Source: Serripes groenlandicus (Eukaryota > Mollusca > Bivalvia > Cardiida > Cardiidae). From it: DNA of 64,000 nt. Of the stretch, positions 1-10,095 are shown in pieces (positions within the stretch are counted from its first letter, which is position 1; each line of letters starts with the position of its first letter). The notes beneath the pieces are model-generated. The model saw only the letters and a list, made by a program, of their open reading frames with translations, had not been told where the DNA came from and ran no database searches. The DNA lies in assembly GCA_031761405.1 (NCBI GenBank), contig JASEVX010000001.1, positions 49,213,102 through 49,277,101 on the forward strand, written 5' to 3'. Position numbers and translations under genes: made by a program.

Positions 1-421
1 ACAAGAGGGCCATGATGGCCCTATATCGCTCGCCTGATTTAATAGTTTTCAAAGTTTTATCTCTATATATAAGGAAAACAAGCAACCCCCCCCCTTTGTA
101 GAGAGTGACCCAAGAAACATCTGTGCAAAATTATTTTCAAATCAAGCCAGTACTTTTGGACAAGAAGATTTTTAAAGTTTTGTCAATTTTCCCATCTGAT
201 GCTGCAGCAACCAAAGTTCTACTTGGAATTAAATTCTTTGACCACTTTAAAAGAGGACCACCTAAGGAACATTCCTGTAAAGTTATTTTGAAATCAGTCC
301 ATTGGTTTAGTAGAAGAAGTCATTTGTAGAAAATTGTTAACAGCCGGACGTGACAACGATGACGGAAGCCAGACGGTGAGTGATCACAAAAGCTCACCTC
401 GCACTTCATGAGCTAAGCTAA
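1..421 (+). mobile_element. Tandem-cored pearl/Helentron-like element, partial at window edge
   Basis: The window opens on the 5' signature ACAAGAGGGCC followed by the small hairpin GGGCC-ATGAT-GGCCC and an arm ending CTCGCCTG. One internal unit follows (contains TTTTGGACAAGAAGATTTTT), then a CCGGACG..GACGG tract and a 3' hairpin with AGCTCACCT near 395-420. This is the same design as the elements at 20975 and 50095. It codes for nothing credible. Membership of the pearl/HINE group is inference from architecture. Confidence 0.6.
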
Positions 422-431
422 GATTTGATTT

Positions 432-620
432 AAACAAGATGGCCCTAAATTGATTACCTTAATGAGTGTGTATGGTAACTGCTAGTATCCAAGAAAATTC
501 TATCAAGAATGGGACAGATGATTTATAATAAGGCATTAAATCTTTTTAAGAAGGACTGACAAAGGAACATTCCTTTGAACTCTGGTCAATATTCCCATAC
601 CAAAATTGCAAGCTTGATTT
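432..620 (+). repeat. 5' fragment of a tandem-cored element
   Basis: Begins ACAAGATGGCCCTAAATTG, the same start as the element at 41097, and keeps the 'aaggaacattcc' word of that family's core. It has no recognisable 3' hairpin and runs into the GCAAGCTT-rich tract, so it appears truncated. Confidence 0.5.
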
Positions 621-992
621 AGAATGCGACAAGCAAGATTACCATCGTAATCATAATAGGCTTGCAACTATCTAATTAAGCATGCAGTTAGTTTGCAATT
701 GGAACATTCATAATCTCACCTTTAAGGATGCACAACCTTATTAAGAGTGTGCAAGCTCGCAATGTTGCACAACCACTCAAGAATGTACAAGGTTGAGATT
801 GGAACAATAGCAATCTTAATGGCTAGCTTGCACAACCATTTCAAGATTTCGCAGGTTGCCAGCTTGTAAGCTTACAAGGTAATTCAAGGTTGCAAGATTG
901 TGAGAGCTTGCAATAGGAACAATAACAATTTTAAGATACTAGTGACCTTCATTTAACTGTGTCATGATCACTCAACTTGCTAGCCCGCAACC
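600..992. repeat. Degenerate AAGCTTGCAA-rich tract
   Basis: Words such as GCAAGCTTG, CTTGCAA, TTGCACAACC and GCTTGCACAA recur irregularly on both strands, giving many short overlapping inverted repeats. A shorter stretch with the same vocabulary lies at 3740-3925. No fixed period is visible, so this is an old or non-tandem repeat. Confidence 0.4.
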
Positions 993-1200
993 TTAACCCT
1001 TTCTCCTATACATTTGCAGCAAACGTATGAAATAATTTGGAGAAAATTATTGAAAATATATTTATACTAAAGTTTAGTTTTTGAATACTTATAGATTTGA
1101 AAACATTGTGACAAAATGTAAAAATTGCTCCATATGAACAAGTTCTCCTTTAGTCATAACTTTTTCAAAAGTCAGAGACGTCAGAAAGTGTCTTTATTTT
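993..1200 (+). mobile_element. Degenerate piggyBac-like TTAA MITE
   Basis: Starts TTAACCCTTTC. It keeps the 'gcagcaaacg' subterminal word, a 'gaaaacattgtgacaaaat' centre and a decayed right side with 'gacgtcagaaagtgtct'. The right terminal repeat is not recognisable. Confidence 0.45.
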
Positions 1201-1508
1201 GGAAAAGATAAATAGCAAAGACTGTTTATTTTGAAAATTTGGCAAAGGTTTATAATTTACATCCATCACCATAATATTATTGCAGTTTTAATTACTTTTT
1301 GCATAATTTGAAAATACAAATAGATGAAATGTTCTATCTTAACCATTTCCCACATAATAAATGTTCACTATAAATCACTGAATAAACAGTCATTAACATA
1401 AGTTTACCCATTTGTTGCAATCATTGTCTGAGTAAATTGCGTAATTGCGATTCTTCATTTAAAGTTTTTATTATCTGCATTTATCATTATCATATAAAGA
1501 AAAGTTAC
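1201..1508. other. No feature seen
   Basis: AT-rich sequence without a convincing reading frame, repeat or terminal structure. Confidence 0.5.
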
Positions 1509-1511
1509 TTA

Positions 1512-1545
1512 AGCCACCCTGACACTAGCATGACTTTTGTTCACG
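1512..1545 (+). repeat. Harbinger left terminal inverted repeat
   Basis: Starts AGCCACCCTGACACT and continues through ACTTTTGTTCAC, matching the inverted right end. The TTA just outside it, 1509-1511, is the target duplication. Confidence 0.88.
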
Positions 1546-1934
1546 CAATGCCACGCAATGCGTGCCATTTTGGTGCTACGCAGCGGAGCGTGAAGCTATG
1601 TTTGCGGACTGTTAGCGCACTGTACACATATAAGTTACGCACTGTGTACGCAATGCGTGGCAAAAAATGGGCCGCATTGGCACACATTGACACGCAATGA
1701 CACTACTTGTTTACGCATAGGTTAATTATTGTTCGCGCATTGTTCACGTCTACTGTACCGCATTATCCCGCAGTGTCACGCACGACATGCATAGTTCCCG
1801 CTGTCTTTCCGCATCGCAACGCATTACCTCGGGGCAAGTTTTAGTAACTCTTTGTCCCGCTCAGCGGCACGCTATATATATAGCGTGTAGTTTCACACCT
1901 TTAACTTCTTTCCTCGACCTGCTGTGGACGATAC

Positions 1935-2830
1935 ATGATGCAGAATACCAGAGACACTGATATTGCAGAACAGAAAAAGTGCCTATATCTGGCAGCTCCA
2001 GGACTGCTACTTCTTGAAGAGCTGGACAAAAGGAAGCAAGAGGAAGAGCATGAGAAAGAAGAAGAGACGACTCCAACTAGAACAAGGAAAGCATGGGTAG
2101 TGTGGGTTAGGAAATGGTCGACTAGAAGATATGATTTCGGACATTATGATCAGCTATTGACAGAACTCCACAAGGAAGATCCCATAGGTTACAGGAATTA
2201 CCTGAGAATTACACCTGACTTGTTCCAAGAGATGGTGAAGAAGTTAGCCCCTCACCTTCAGAAACAGACTACACCATTTAGACGACCGCTTGAAATTGGA
2301 CTCAAGTTGGCTGCCACCCTCCGCTTCTTAGCCACTGGAAATTCCTATGCAAGTCTCCAGTACAGCTTTAGAGTTGAAGGAAGTACAATCTGCAAGTTCT
2401 TACCAGAGGTGTGCAAAGCCATCATTGCGGTCTACAAGGACGAAGTGCTCAGCTGCCCCAAAACTGAAGAAGAGTGGAAGGAGGTTATTGAGAAGTTCAG
2501 CTCCAGATGTAACTACCACAACTGTCTGGGGGCACTGGACGGCAAGCACGTTGCTATGAAGAAGCCACCAAAGGGAGGCTCTTTCTATTATAATTACAAG
2601 GGCTTCAACAGCATTGTTGGCAGTTGCAGATGCTGGGTATAAGTTCTTGTATGTTGATGTTGGGACAGAGGGTTGTGCCTCAGATGGAGGAACATGGAAG
2701 AACTGCACGTTGCATGATGCCGTAGAAGAGAACAGAGCCTGACTGCCTGAACCAGCCCCGCTCCCGAATGATGACAAGCCCGTACCGTATCACTTCATAG
2801 GCGATGACGCATTCACACTCAGAACTGCTA
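1935..2830 (+). pseudogene. PIF/Harbinger DDE transposase, frameshifted and truncated
   Basis: An open frame runs from the ATG at 1935 to 2642 (235 codons). A charged N-terminus with KRKQEEEHEKEEE is followed by the Harbinger-type helical region (residues about 75-190, with YRNYLRITPDLFQEMV and LEIGLKLAATLRFLATG). The first catalytic Asp is D202 in GALDGKHV. Near 2615-2620 the frame is lost, apparently by a small deletion after FNSIV. The +1 frame continues with DAGYKFLYVDVG (second catalytic Asp at 2656-2658), meets an in-frame TGA at 2740-2742, then resumes to IGDDAFTLRT at about 2797-2826. The block holding the third acidic residue (normally in a V-E-x-A-F-G type motif) is absent. So there are three independent lesions. 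In autonomous elements this enzyme cuts at TWA targets together with a Myb-like partner protein. Confidence 0.88.
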
Positions 2831-2839
2831 ATTTTCTGG

Positions 2840-3115
2840 CACCCTCATCTGTCCACGGATACTCAGGAATGTCTTTCTTGGACACTCTGATTCTCTTCTT
2901 CTGAGGTACTGTTGGCTCTTCTTCATTTGACAGTTCTTTTTGAGTCTCTGTTATAACTTCAGGTTGTGTCTCTGAAACAACATCCACACTTGAGGAGGAG
3001 GAAGGAAAAGGAACATCCCTCTCTTTCTTCAGTATCTCTCTCTCTCTGGCCTGTCCTCTTTTTGTCTTTTCTGCACTGGTCTTCGCCTTCCCCTGGCTTT
3101 CTTCTTGGTAGGCAT
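2840..3115 (-). pseudogene. Myb/SANT-like partner protein of Harbinger, remnant
   Basis: On the minus strand an ATG at 3115 begins MPTKKKARGRRRP, a very basic start. The frame breaks in a (GA)n run near 3030-3040, where slippage by one or two bases would explain it. It continues in another frame as SSSSSVDVVSETQPEV, an acidic/serine linker, then RIRVSKKDIPEYPWTDEG. PWTDE fits the first helix of a Myb/SANT-like trihelix domain, which is cut off there by the junction with the transposase. The location opposite and downstream of the transposase is usual for the Harbinger accessory DNA-binding protein. The family call rests mainly on context and the WTDE motif. Confidence 0.6.
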
Positions 3116-3559
3116 GTTGCCTGTTCGATGGCGAGTTGCGTTGTGGCCATAATTCGCGATGGGCCCACTTGTATACACACTGACGTGAGCGCCGGCGTCT
3201 GTCATTGGTCGTGAACTATGCATGAACACTTCGTGAGCAGTTTGTGCAATGTGCGAACGGTTCGTGACATGCGCGAACTTTGTGTGAACTGGGAGTGCCA
3301 TGATCGCGTGAACAACTCGTAATAACGCAGACTTGCGCATCCACAACGTGAACAGTTTGTGAACAATGCGTGGCATGGCGTGTAGTGGATACCGATGGCA
3401 CGCATTGACACTCACAGTTCACGCAAGTGGCACGCACATTGTAAGAAATTGATGCGTACCAATTTTTTGAACATTTCAAAATTCTCTCTAGGACATGGCA
3501 CGCACCCCCACACCCTTCACACACTCGTTCATGAAGACTTCAATCATTGGCACGACACA

Positions 3560-3596
3560 TTGTGTGAACAAAAGTTGTACCAGTGTCAGGGTGGCT
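3560..3596 (-). repeat. Harbinger right terminal inverted repeat
   Basis: Ends CAGTGTCAGGGTGGCT, the inverse of the left end. TTA at 3597-3599 duplicates the left flank. Confidence 0.88.
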
Positions 3597-3739
3597 TTAC
3601 ATGTCACTATGAAAATAATATTTGATGACAATCCATGATAACCTAGTGTATTGTGAAAACATTGCCTAAATTTTAACTGTCTCATGGAAAGCCTTCATTT
3701 TCAAAATTCACAACTTCCTGTTGTGGTTGATGTTGTGAA

Positions 3740-3925
3740 ACTGCAAGCTTGTCTGAATCTCTAAGTTTGCAGGAAGCTTACAGGAAGATTTCGAAACAAG
3801 AACTATCCACAAGCTTAATTTCCTTGGTAGCACCAGCAATCTTAATATTCTATGGCTGCAAGTTGATTATATTAATTGCAGTGAGTTTGCGCAAGCTTAT
3901 GGAGCACTTGTCACAAGCTTGCTGG
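3740..3925. repeat. GCAAGCTT-rich tract, second copy
   Basis: Repeats of GCAAGCTT, AAGCTTAC and TTTGCAGGAAGC resemble the tract at 600-992. The pair sits on either side of the Harbinger insertion, so the transposon may have landed inside one older repeat. Confidence 0.35.
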
Positions 3926-3944
3926 AAGCTAAATTTTTTGGGGG

Positions 3945-4530
3945 GTTAGGTCTAATGGTTTAGGAGATGACTTTTGAAGCTTTTTGGACTATTTGAATAC
4001 AGAAGAAAAAAAATCATCAGAATGGAATTATAAAGTTTTGTAATTTTGCCTCTTTTCAGAATCCAGTCCTTTCAATCAAGCAATTTGGCTTGAATTTTGT
4101 TACGTAGAGATTCACTTAAGTTCAGAAACATTTCTACCAAATTATTTAGAGAAAAAGAATTTATAAGTTGGGTGCATTTTTCTCACTTATTGATTCTGTA
4201 GGAACCAAAGTTCAAGATATAATTCCTTTATTTCAACATATTTAAAAGAGGACCACCAAAGGGGACGTTTGGTTGAAATTGGTCCAGTGAATTAGGAGGA
4301 GACGTCATTTGAAGCTTACTGGGTACTATGTCTTCCAACCAATTTCTCCATAATAATTAAATCTTTGAATAATTTTGAAAGAGGACCACCAAAGGAAGAT
4401 TCCTGTGAAGTTTGGTTGAAATTGTAACTGTGGTTTAGGAGGAGATGTTATTTAAAGCTGAAAGTTAACAATGGCAAAAAGTGATTAGAATAGATCACAT
4501 TGAGCCTTTGGCTGAGGTGATTTGGCGACA
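3945..4530 (+). repeat. Fragment of a tandem-cored element (3' part)
   Basis: Contains 'gaggaccaccaaaggaa' units and ends in a hairpin-like 3' tail, CATTGAGCCTTTGGCTGAGGTG at about 4499-4520, as in the element ending at 24837. The 5' end is not recognisable. Confidence 0.5.
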
Positions 4531-4589
4531 GTAAATCAGAGGTGAGTTCTTAAACTGTAAGACCTACAGTATGTCACAAGATTCTTCAC

Positions 4590-4662
4590 TCACTTGTTTA
4601 CCATTTTTTTTCCTAGATGTTTTTGAAATTGTCTCCTGCAGATTTGTTGTATGCAAAAAAAG
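4590..4662 (+). repeat. 3' half remnant of the TTAA MITE
   Basis: 'cctagatgtttttgaaattg', 'tctcctgcagatttgttgt' and 'atgcaa' match the right side of the MITE family. The terminal repeat itself has decayed. Confidence 0.4.
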
Positions 4663-4735
4663 TAACTTACTGTCTAGCCAACATCTGTCAGCATGAATGC
4701 TTGCCCAAACCCCAACAGTTAATGAAGTTATGAAT

Positions 4736-4943
4736 TAGGCTATTTTTATACTTACTGTTATCATGACCTTTGACAAAGACAATGAAACATGAACTCTACA
4801 ACTGCCGCCTTGACCTTTGACGTAGGATGGTGAAACACAAAGATTGTTTCCAACTTCCATTAAAACTGACCCTTAGTATAAAGTTTGATGGAACACTGCC
4901 AACATAAGAAACTGCTAGAATGATGACCTCATTTCTTAAAAAA
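4736..4943. repeat. AGGTCA-type dispersed repeat fragment
   Basis: 'cttgacctttgacgtagg' and 'gaaacacaaagattg' recur in related form at 29220-29300, which shows a dispersed repeat. The next element begins at its right edge. Confidence 0.4.
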
Positions 4944-5950
4944 ACAAGATGTGTTTGTGAAACACTGATGCCCCCAAATGGCAACATCTAGGTCAAAGGT
5001 CAAGGTCGCAAGGTCAAAAATTTGGTTTGGTACTGACAGAAAGGTCATGTCACAAGGAATACACATGTGAAATATGGTAGCTGTACCTGTTATGGTTCAA
5101 AAGTAGTGGTCAAGGTTAAAGTTTTTTTCGAGAATGGCAACATCAAGTTCAAAGGTCAAGATCGCAAGGTCAAAAAGTTTGGTACTGACAGAAAGGTCAT
5201 GTCACAAGGAATACACATGTGAAATATGGTAGCCGTACCTGTTATGGTTCAAAAGTAGTGGTCAAGGTTAAAGTTTTTTTCGAGAATGGCAACATCAAGT
5301 TCAAAGGTCAAGATCGCAAGGTCAAAAAGTTTGGTACTGACAGAAAGGTCATGTCACAAGGAATACACATGTGAAATATGATAGCCGTACCTGTTATGGT
5401 TCAAAAGTAGTGGTCAAGGTTAAAGTTTTTTTCGAGAATGGCAACATCTAGGTCAAAGGTCAAGGTCGCAAGGTCAAACATTTTGGTACTGACAGAAAGG
5501 TCATGTCACAAGAAATACACATGTGAAATATGGTAGCCTTACCTGTTATGGTTCAAAAGTAGTGGTCAAGGTTAAAGTTTTTTTCGAGAATGGCAACATC
5601 TAGGTCAAAGGTCAAGGTCGCAAGGTCAAAAATGTTGGTACTGACAGAAAGGTCATGTCACAAGAAATACACATGTGAAATATGATAGCCGTACCTGTTA
5701 TGGTTCAAAAGTAGTGGTCAAGGTTAAAGTTTTTTTTCGAGAATGGCAACATCTAGGTCAAAGGTCAAGGTCGCAAGGTCAAAAATGTTGATACTGACAG
5801 AAAGGTCATATCACAAGGAAAACGCATGTGAAATATGGTAGCCGTACCTGTTATGGTTCAAAAGTAGTGGTCAAGGTTAAAAAAATTCGACAGACAGAAA
5901 GGCCAAAAACTAGATGCCCACCGAATCGGTGATTCCGGGGGCATAAAAAA
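4944..5950 (+). mobile_element. Tandem-cored element, six internal units (GATGCCCCC family)
   Basis: The 5' end is ACAAGATGTGTTTGTG with hairpin GTGTTT-GTG-AAACAC, then sub-terminal GATGCCCCC. The 3' end is the hairpin ATGCCC-ACCGAATCGGTG..GGGCAT followed by an A tail, so the GGGGGCAT arm is the inverse of the 5' arm. The core holds about six ~152-bp units. Two further copies with identical ends but eight and two units lie at 39662-40919 and 58624-59026. This fits non-autonomous Helentron/pearl elements of bivalves by architecture. No protein is encoded. Confidence 0.75.
4980..5890 (+). repeat. ~152-bp tandem array with DR1-like AGGTCA words
   Basis: Units begin near 4981, 5135, 5287, 5440, 5591 and 5741 (GGCAACATC). 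Most hold AGGTCAAAGGTCAAGGTCGC, that is AGGTCA-A-AGGTCA (exact at 4990-5002) plus a GCAAGGTCA. The second and third units carry AGTTCA in the first half-site. Confidence 0.85.
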
Positions 5951-6432
5951 GATCTGTAGAGTGTTAACAAGGTTTTTCTTCAAATTGGCTTGTGACATTG
6001 TTTTTGACAGGACTTGAACTATATATTTAAACTTTGCATAGATATCATCAAGATAATTATTCAGAATGTTAACAAGATTTCCCTTAAGTTTGGCCTAATG
6101 ACCTAGTTTTTTTTTATCCTACATGACCCATATTCAGACTTGGCCTGGAAATCATCAAAATTAACATTCTGCCAAAGTTTCAAGCTGCTGAAGCAAAATA
6201 TGCCATCTCTAGAATGTTAACAATATTTTTCTTCACAAAATGTTCCTTCATTTTGACCTTGTGAGCTAGTTTTTGACCTCACTTTAACCAGTTTCACACT
6301 TGGCCAGGATTTTATGGAGATGTATGTCCTCATGAAAATTTGATGCAAAATGTTGCCTGTAGAGTGTGCAAGATCTTACAAATTGTGATCACAACAGCTC
6401 ACTTTGAGCGATTCATGCTCTGGTGAGCTTAA
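5951..6432 (+). repeat. 3' part of a second tandem-cored element
   Basis: Diverged 'gacctagtttttgacc', 'atgacccatattcagac' and 'gagtgttaacaagatt' units match the elements at 18419 and 52440. The 3' hairpin (AGCTCAC..GTGAGCTT) closes near 6430. The GATGCCCCC-family element abuts or interrupts its 5' side. Confidence 0.6.
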
Positions 6433-6724
6433 AATGCTAGTGATATCATTGTTTGATACTCACATATTACTGCCACAAAAACATCAGTTGGTTTGAGTGA
6501 TGAAGATGTTTCATAGGGGCCCAAAAGTCACACTATATTCACCTTTATTTGACGCCTCAAAAATTTTTTTTTGTAAAATGTTAAGGCTTCCCTGCATACA
6601 GACTTTATCTGAAGCTCAGGTGACTTTTGACAACATGTTGAGAAAAAAGACAATACTAGTATGGTCCAACAAATTCATTATTCATAGGTACAATAAGACT
6701 CTACACTAAGTACAGCCATTTGTC

Positions 6725-6929
6725 TGAACCCTTTCCCACATATGACATATCTGCAGCAGATGACTTTGAAAACACCTGCAAATGAAGGTATATTACTGAA
6801 AAGAGTTGAAAACCTTGTGGCAAAAGGAGAAATTTCTCTTTTTGAGCTATTTCTCCTTTTGACACAATGTTTTCAAAAGTCGTCTGCTGCAGATGTGTCA
6901 AAATGTGTCTATAGGTGGGAATGTGTTAA
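6725..6929 (-). mobile_element. piggyBac-like TTAA MITE
   Basis: CCCTTTCCCACATA left end, TCTGCAGCAGATGACTTTG subterminal word, central hairpin around 'gagaaatttctc' and the reciprocal CTGCTGCAGA. The right end 'gggaatgtgttaa' is decayed. Flanks are TGAA and TTAA. Confidence 0.7.
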
Positions 6930-7374
6930 AATAATTCCACAATGCTTCTGTGACTATTTGTCTAACACTGACGATCTACATGTAGTTCTGACTATATTGT
7001 GCAAAGACATCAGCAGCTGTTGATCTTGACCTTTTCTGGTCAGAGACTGGACTGGAGAAGAAACAAAAATATTTTTAACATTGAAGCTCTATCAAATACC
7101 GGGGCAGTAATGACTGAAAAAAAAAGACAATGTGTTTCATCCATGCTGGATTGCTATTTGTGTTCTGTTTTTTTGTTTCTTAATTAAGCTTGATCATAGT
7201 ACAACCGCAATGCAGGAGATGTTAAAAGCATGGCGTTCATGCAAAACAACATGTCAGCTTTCGTGCCTTAGGAAACTAATAGGAATTACAGCTGAATATT
7301 GCATTGTGGCTAATTATAAAAATTTACTACAAATGCAGGCTTGCATAAATGTTATCTAGAAAAGTAAGCCCCCT
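6930..7374. other. No feature seen
   Basis: Short frames only, with no family resemblance. No terminal repeats or periodicity were seen. Confidence 0.4.
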
Positions 7375-7990
7375 ACCAAGTGGTTGAATTTTAAACAAGG
7401 TCACAGGTGTTAAAATGGGTCAAAAGGTCAGTGACACATTCATCTTGTTTTACTTCACAATTTACCCTATTCCAAAGATGCATGATAGCAGGAAATTTGG
7501 TAACTCTAGGCATAAAAGTGTTGGAAAAATGGCCAAGACAAGGCTTTCCTTTACATTTGGTCAAAGGTCAAGGTCACAGCAATTTAAATTTGGTGAATCA
7601 AGATGTTACAGGATAGAATATACGGCCAAGATAAGATTGTTCTTTCAATGGAGTCAAAAGGTAAAGGTTGAGATCACTGTGACCCAGTTTTGAAATTTAG
7701 AACTGTCTTCCAAAGAAGTTTTTTCAAATAACATTTGGAAAATCTAGGTGCCAATTTTTCATAGGACATATGGCCTTGACAAGCTTTTCTTTCAAATGGG
7801 GTCAGAGGTCAAGGTCAGTGATGTAACTTTGATATGGGACACACCATTTTTCAAAGATGCATTTTCATTCTTTACATGAAAACTCCAGCATTTTCTTTTA
7901 TATAATGTGGTAAGAAGTTAATTTCAGTGTCCCAATTTTGGTAAGTGACACACTGTCATCTGATAGCATAAGAGATATGACCCTGCAATG
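7375..7990. repeat. Diverged ~160-bp repeat with GGTCAAAGGTCAAGGTCA words
   Basis: 'ggtcaaaggtcaaggtcac' at 7559 and 'ggtcagaggtcaaggtcag' near 7799 mark similar positions in loosely repeated segments ('ggccaagac', 'tttcctttacatttgg' / 'tttctttcaaatgggg'). The ends are not recognised. Confidence 0.45.
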
Positions 7991-8343
7991 ACCCAGACAG
8001 CTGTTTAACCACACACAGTGACACACTACACATTCACTCCATAAGAGTGCCTAAAACACAGCTTCATCAATTAGGAGAAATGTTGTAAACTTTCATCAAT
8101 CACATTGATCTTATATGTAATATATAGTTCATTCATTATTAAACGTTTGATGAGAATTCTCTTTCCTCATGATTTTACCCGCTGATAACAAACAAGTGCA
8201 TTTTATCATTCTGGACAGAATTTGCATATCAAAAGGTCAATGGTAAATAAGCTCTAAATAATACAGTGTAATACAGGTTGAACATGCAGCCATAACACAA
8301 TAGACAAATTGATACAAGATTGAGATACAAGTTTCATTGTAAG

Positions 8344-8413
8344 TGGCCTTTGTTCAGAGGTCCAGATAAGGAGGGGTATGCAGCTCTTTCCCCCACAATA
8401 TCTGTCTTATTAT
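8344..8413 (+). repeat. Dispersed repeat, copy interrupted by the hAT element
   Basis: 'cagaggtccagataaggagg' through 'gcagctctttcccccacaat' to CTTATTAT reappears inverted and uninterrupted at about 63000-63080. The hAT element begins directly after the CTTATTAT. Confidence 0.6.
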
Positions 8414-9641
8414 TAGAGGTGACTATTGAGGTCAAAAGAGCTATCACGATAGTATTGCGATAGTATTGCAATAGTCTAGAAACTATTGCGATACTATCAC
8501 AATAGGTTTTTTTAACCTTTAAAAGATATATTTTTTTAAACTTGGCACAGCGGAGAAAAAAGAAATACTAGAAATAAAGCAAAGAATCAACTGAGAGTAT
8601 CAAAATGCTTTACTCAGCATTTCAAATATGATAATAATAATATGCTGAAAACAAACCTGCTGTTTGCAGGTAATAAAATGAAATGAAATTTAAAGTTAAC
8701 TGTTAAAACTAGCACAGGAAAAAGCTAACAGGAAAGGCTGGAAACTTGAAAGTCTTTAACAATGAACTGTAAAATTGAGTTTCTTATGTCTTTCGCCCTA
8801 TGAGAATGAGCTGCATGGTACCTTTGTAAAGAATGTCTTTATATCTGTGGATTTAGTTGTGTATTCGTATTATTTTGAAGCTGTTGAAGAACCCGGTTTA
8901 GTTGATATAGACGGGTGCTTCCTTGTCATATGATCATTTAAGTTGTAAGTGTTTCCGCTATACTTTAAAATAATTTTACAGTGTCTGCAGGCTATTCTGT
9001 TTTTTGACACTTCGTCCTTCTCTTTGACGAAGCCAAAGTGCTGCCATACTGTGGGTTTGGCCTTTTTATTTTCCACTATTTCAAAATTAGCGCTGCATTC
9101 GGCCATTGTTGTTGTCATAATCACTATGCAGAGGTATTGATAGAATTAGGTCATTTCTGATACCTCCTTCTAGTGCATTTGAAGGACATGTCTAAAATAC
9201 GGACCTGTCGTATTTTTATAGTAAATGTGCTCGCGAGTAAATAAAATTGTCGCCTACCTTAAAAGTATATTGTTGGTGTCAAACGTGATATAATTTGAAA
9301 TAACAACGATTTGAGACTTCTTCTTTCAATTGACATTACATTTAATTGTGATTTTATATAGCTAGCACAAGCCTTTAAAATTTTCCGGAACTAAGACCTA
9401 TCCATGATCACAAAGACGCTTTTTATATACATACAAGCGTTTAAAATAAAAAATGGATCGGATGACAATTTGCCGAAAATCGTTCAGATTTGTTTTATTT
9501 ATATGAAAACTATCGTTAACAATCGATAGTTGAACAAACTATTGCGATAGTTATCGACTTGAAAATATTCTATCGACTTGTTGCTATCGAGAGCAAAGCT
9601 ATCACAATACATTGATAAGTCGACCTATCGTTACACCTCTA
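8414..9641 (-). mobile_element. hAT transposon, internally deleted, 8-bp target duplication
   Basis: The ends are TAGAGGTG at 8414 and CACCTCTA at 9641. They are flanked by identical octamers CTTATTAT at 8406-8413 and 9642-9649, the 8-bp duplication that defines hAT insertion. Subterminal regions are full of CTATCGCAATAGT-like words on both strands (8440-8510 and 9520-9610), plausible transposase binding sites. The only coding remnant is a leftward BED zinc-finger frame. The RNase-H/dimerisation part of the transposase is missing. At about 1.23 kb it is a non-autonomous derivative. Confidence 0.88.
8870..9124 (-). pseudogene. BED zinc-finger N-terminus of a hAT transposase
   Basis: 84 codons. 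W27 and F30, then CRHC (C46, C49) and H65, H70 in NLNDHMTRKH give the C2H2 spacing of a BED finger, the DNA-binding domain of hAT (ZBED-like) transposases. The frame stops after a Ser/Thr-rich tail (STKPGSSTASK). In a full enzyme this would be followed by several hundred residues with the catalytic domain. It lies within the hAT ends and reads leftwards. It could still make a small DNA-binding protein if transcribed, but nothing here shows that. Confidence 0.8.
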
Positions 9642-9668
9642 CTTATTATCCAACGAAATCCTATGTTA

Positions 9669-9750
9669 AGGGTACTCAAAAGAATCGTCTCATTGAGATG
9701 ATTCTTTTGAGTACCCACACAATGAGACGATTCTTTTGAGTACCCACAAC
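9669..9750. repeat. 22-bp hairpin with an extra copy of one arm
   Basis: GGGTACTCAAAAGAATC..TCTC is followed after 3 nt by its inverse with one mismatch (9669-9715). Then comes a second direct copy of the right arm (GATTCTTTTGAGTACCC, ending about 9746). It lies just beyond the hAT right flank. Confidence 0.75.
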
Positions 9751-9839
9751 ATATGGTTAGCGGATAAAATAAGGATTTAGAACAAGCAAAACGCTCCTTA
9801 TCTAGAGCTCTGTTTGTTTCATGGTAAGGACCCTTTGAG

Positions 9840-10095
9840 TAAACATCGCAAATAGGTTGACTTTTGGACAAGAAGATATTTAAAGTTTTGTTATTTCCTT
9901 CTTTCTGATACCGCAGCAACCAGAGTTTTACATGAAATGAAAAAGGATCACCTACCAAGTTAAGTCATAATCAAAACAGCTGTCTAGGAGGAAATGCAAT
10001 TAAACAACAAGTCGGCCCTGGGTCAGTACCCTGGTTATGCTTACCACATAGTCAATCAAAATTACTCATTTTGAGGTCAGGTAAGCTAATACTCT
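9840..10095 (+). repeat. Fragment of a tandem-cored element
   Basis: 'ttttggacaagaagatattt' and 'taccgcagcaacc' match the core family at 20975. The fragment ends in a weak 3' tail 'aggtcaggtaagctaa'. Confidence 0.45.

Larger units (their letters stand above)
1512..3596 (+). mobile_element. PIF/Harbinger transposon, complete ends, internally deleted
   Basis: The terminal inverted repeats begin AGCCACCCTGACACT at 1512 and end AGTGTCAGGGTGGCT at 3596. They stay similar for about 30 bp, including ACTTTTGTTCAC. Both ends are flanked by TTA (1509-1511 and 3597-3599), the 3-bp target duplication typical of PIF/Harbinger. Inside are a rightward broken transposase and, tail to tail, a leftward Myb-like remnant, the classic two-gene layout of the superfamily. 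The interior is shortened where the two genes meet near 2830-2870. Subterminal regions carry many copies of the words CACGCAATG and GTGAACA. The element is about 2.1 kb and cannot be autonomous. Confidence 0.9.

Noticed and set aside
9602..9958. 118-codon leftward frame
   Set aside because: It spans the hAT right end, the hairpin repeat and a tandem-cored fragment, so it is a composite of repeats.
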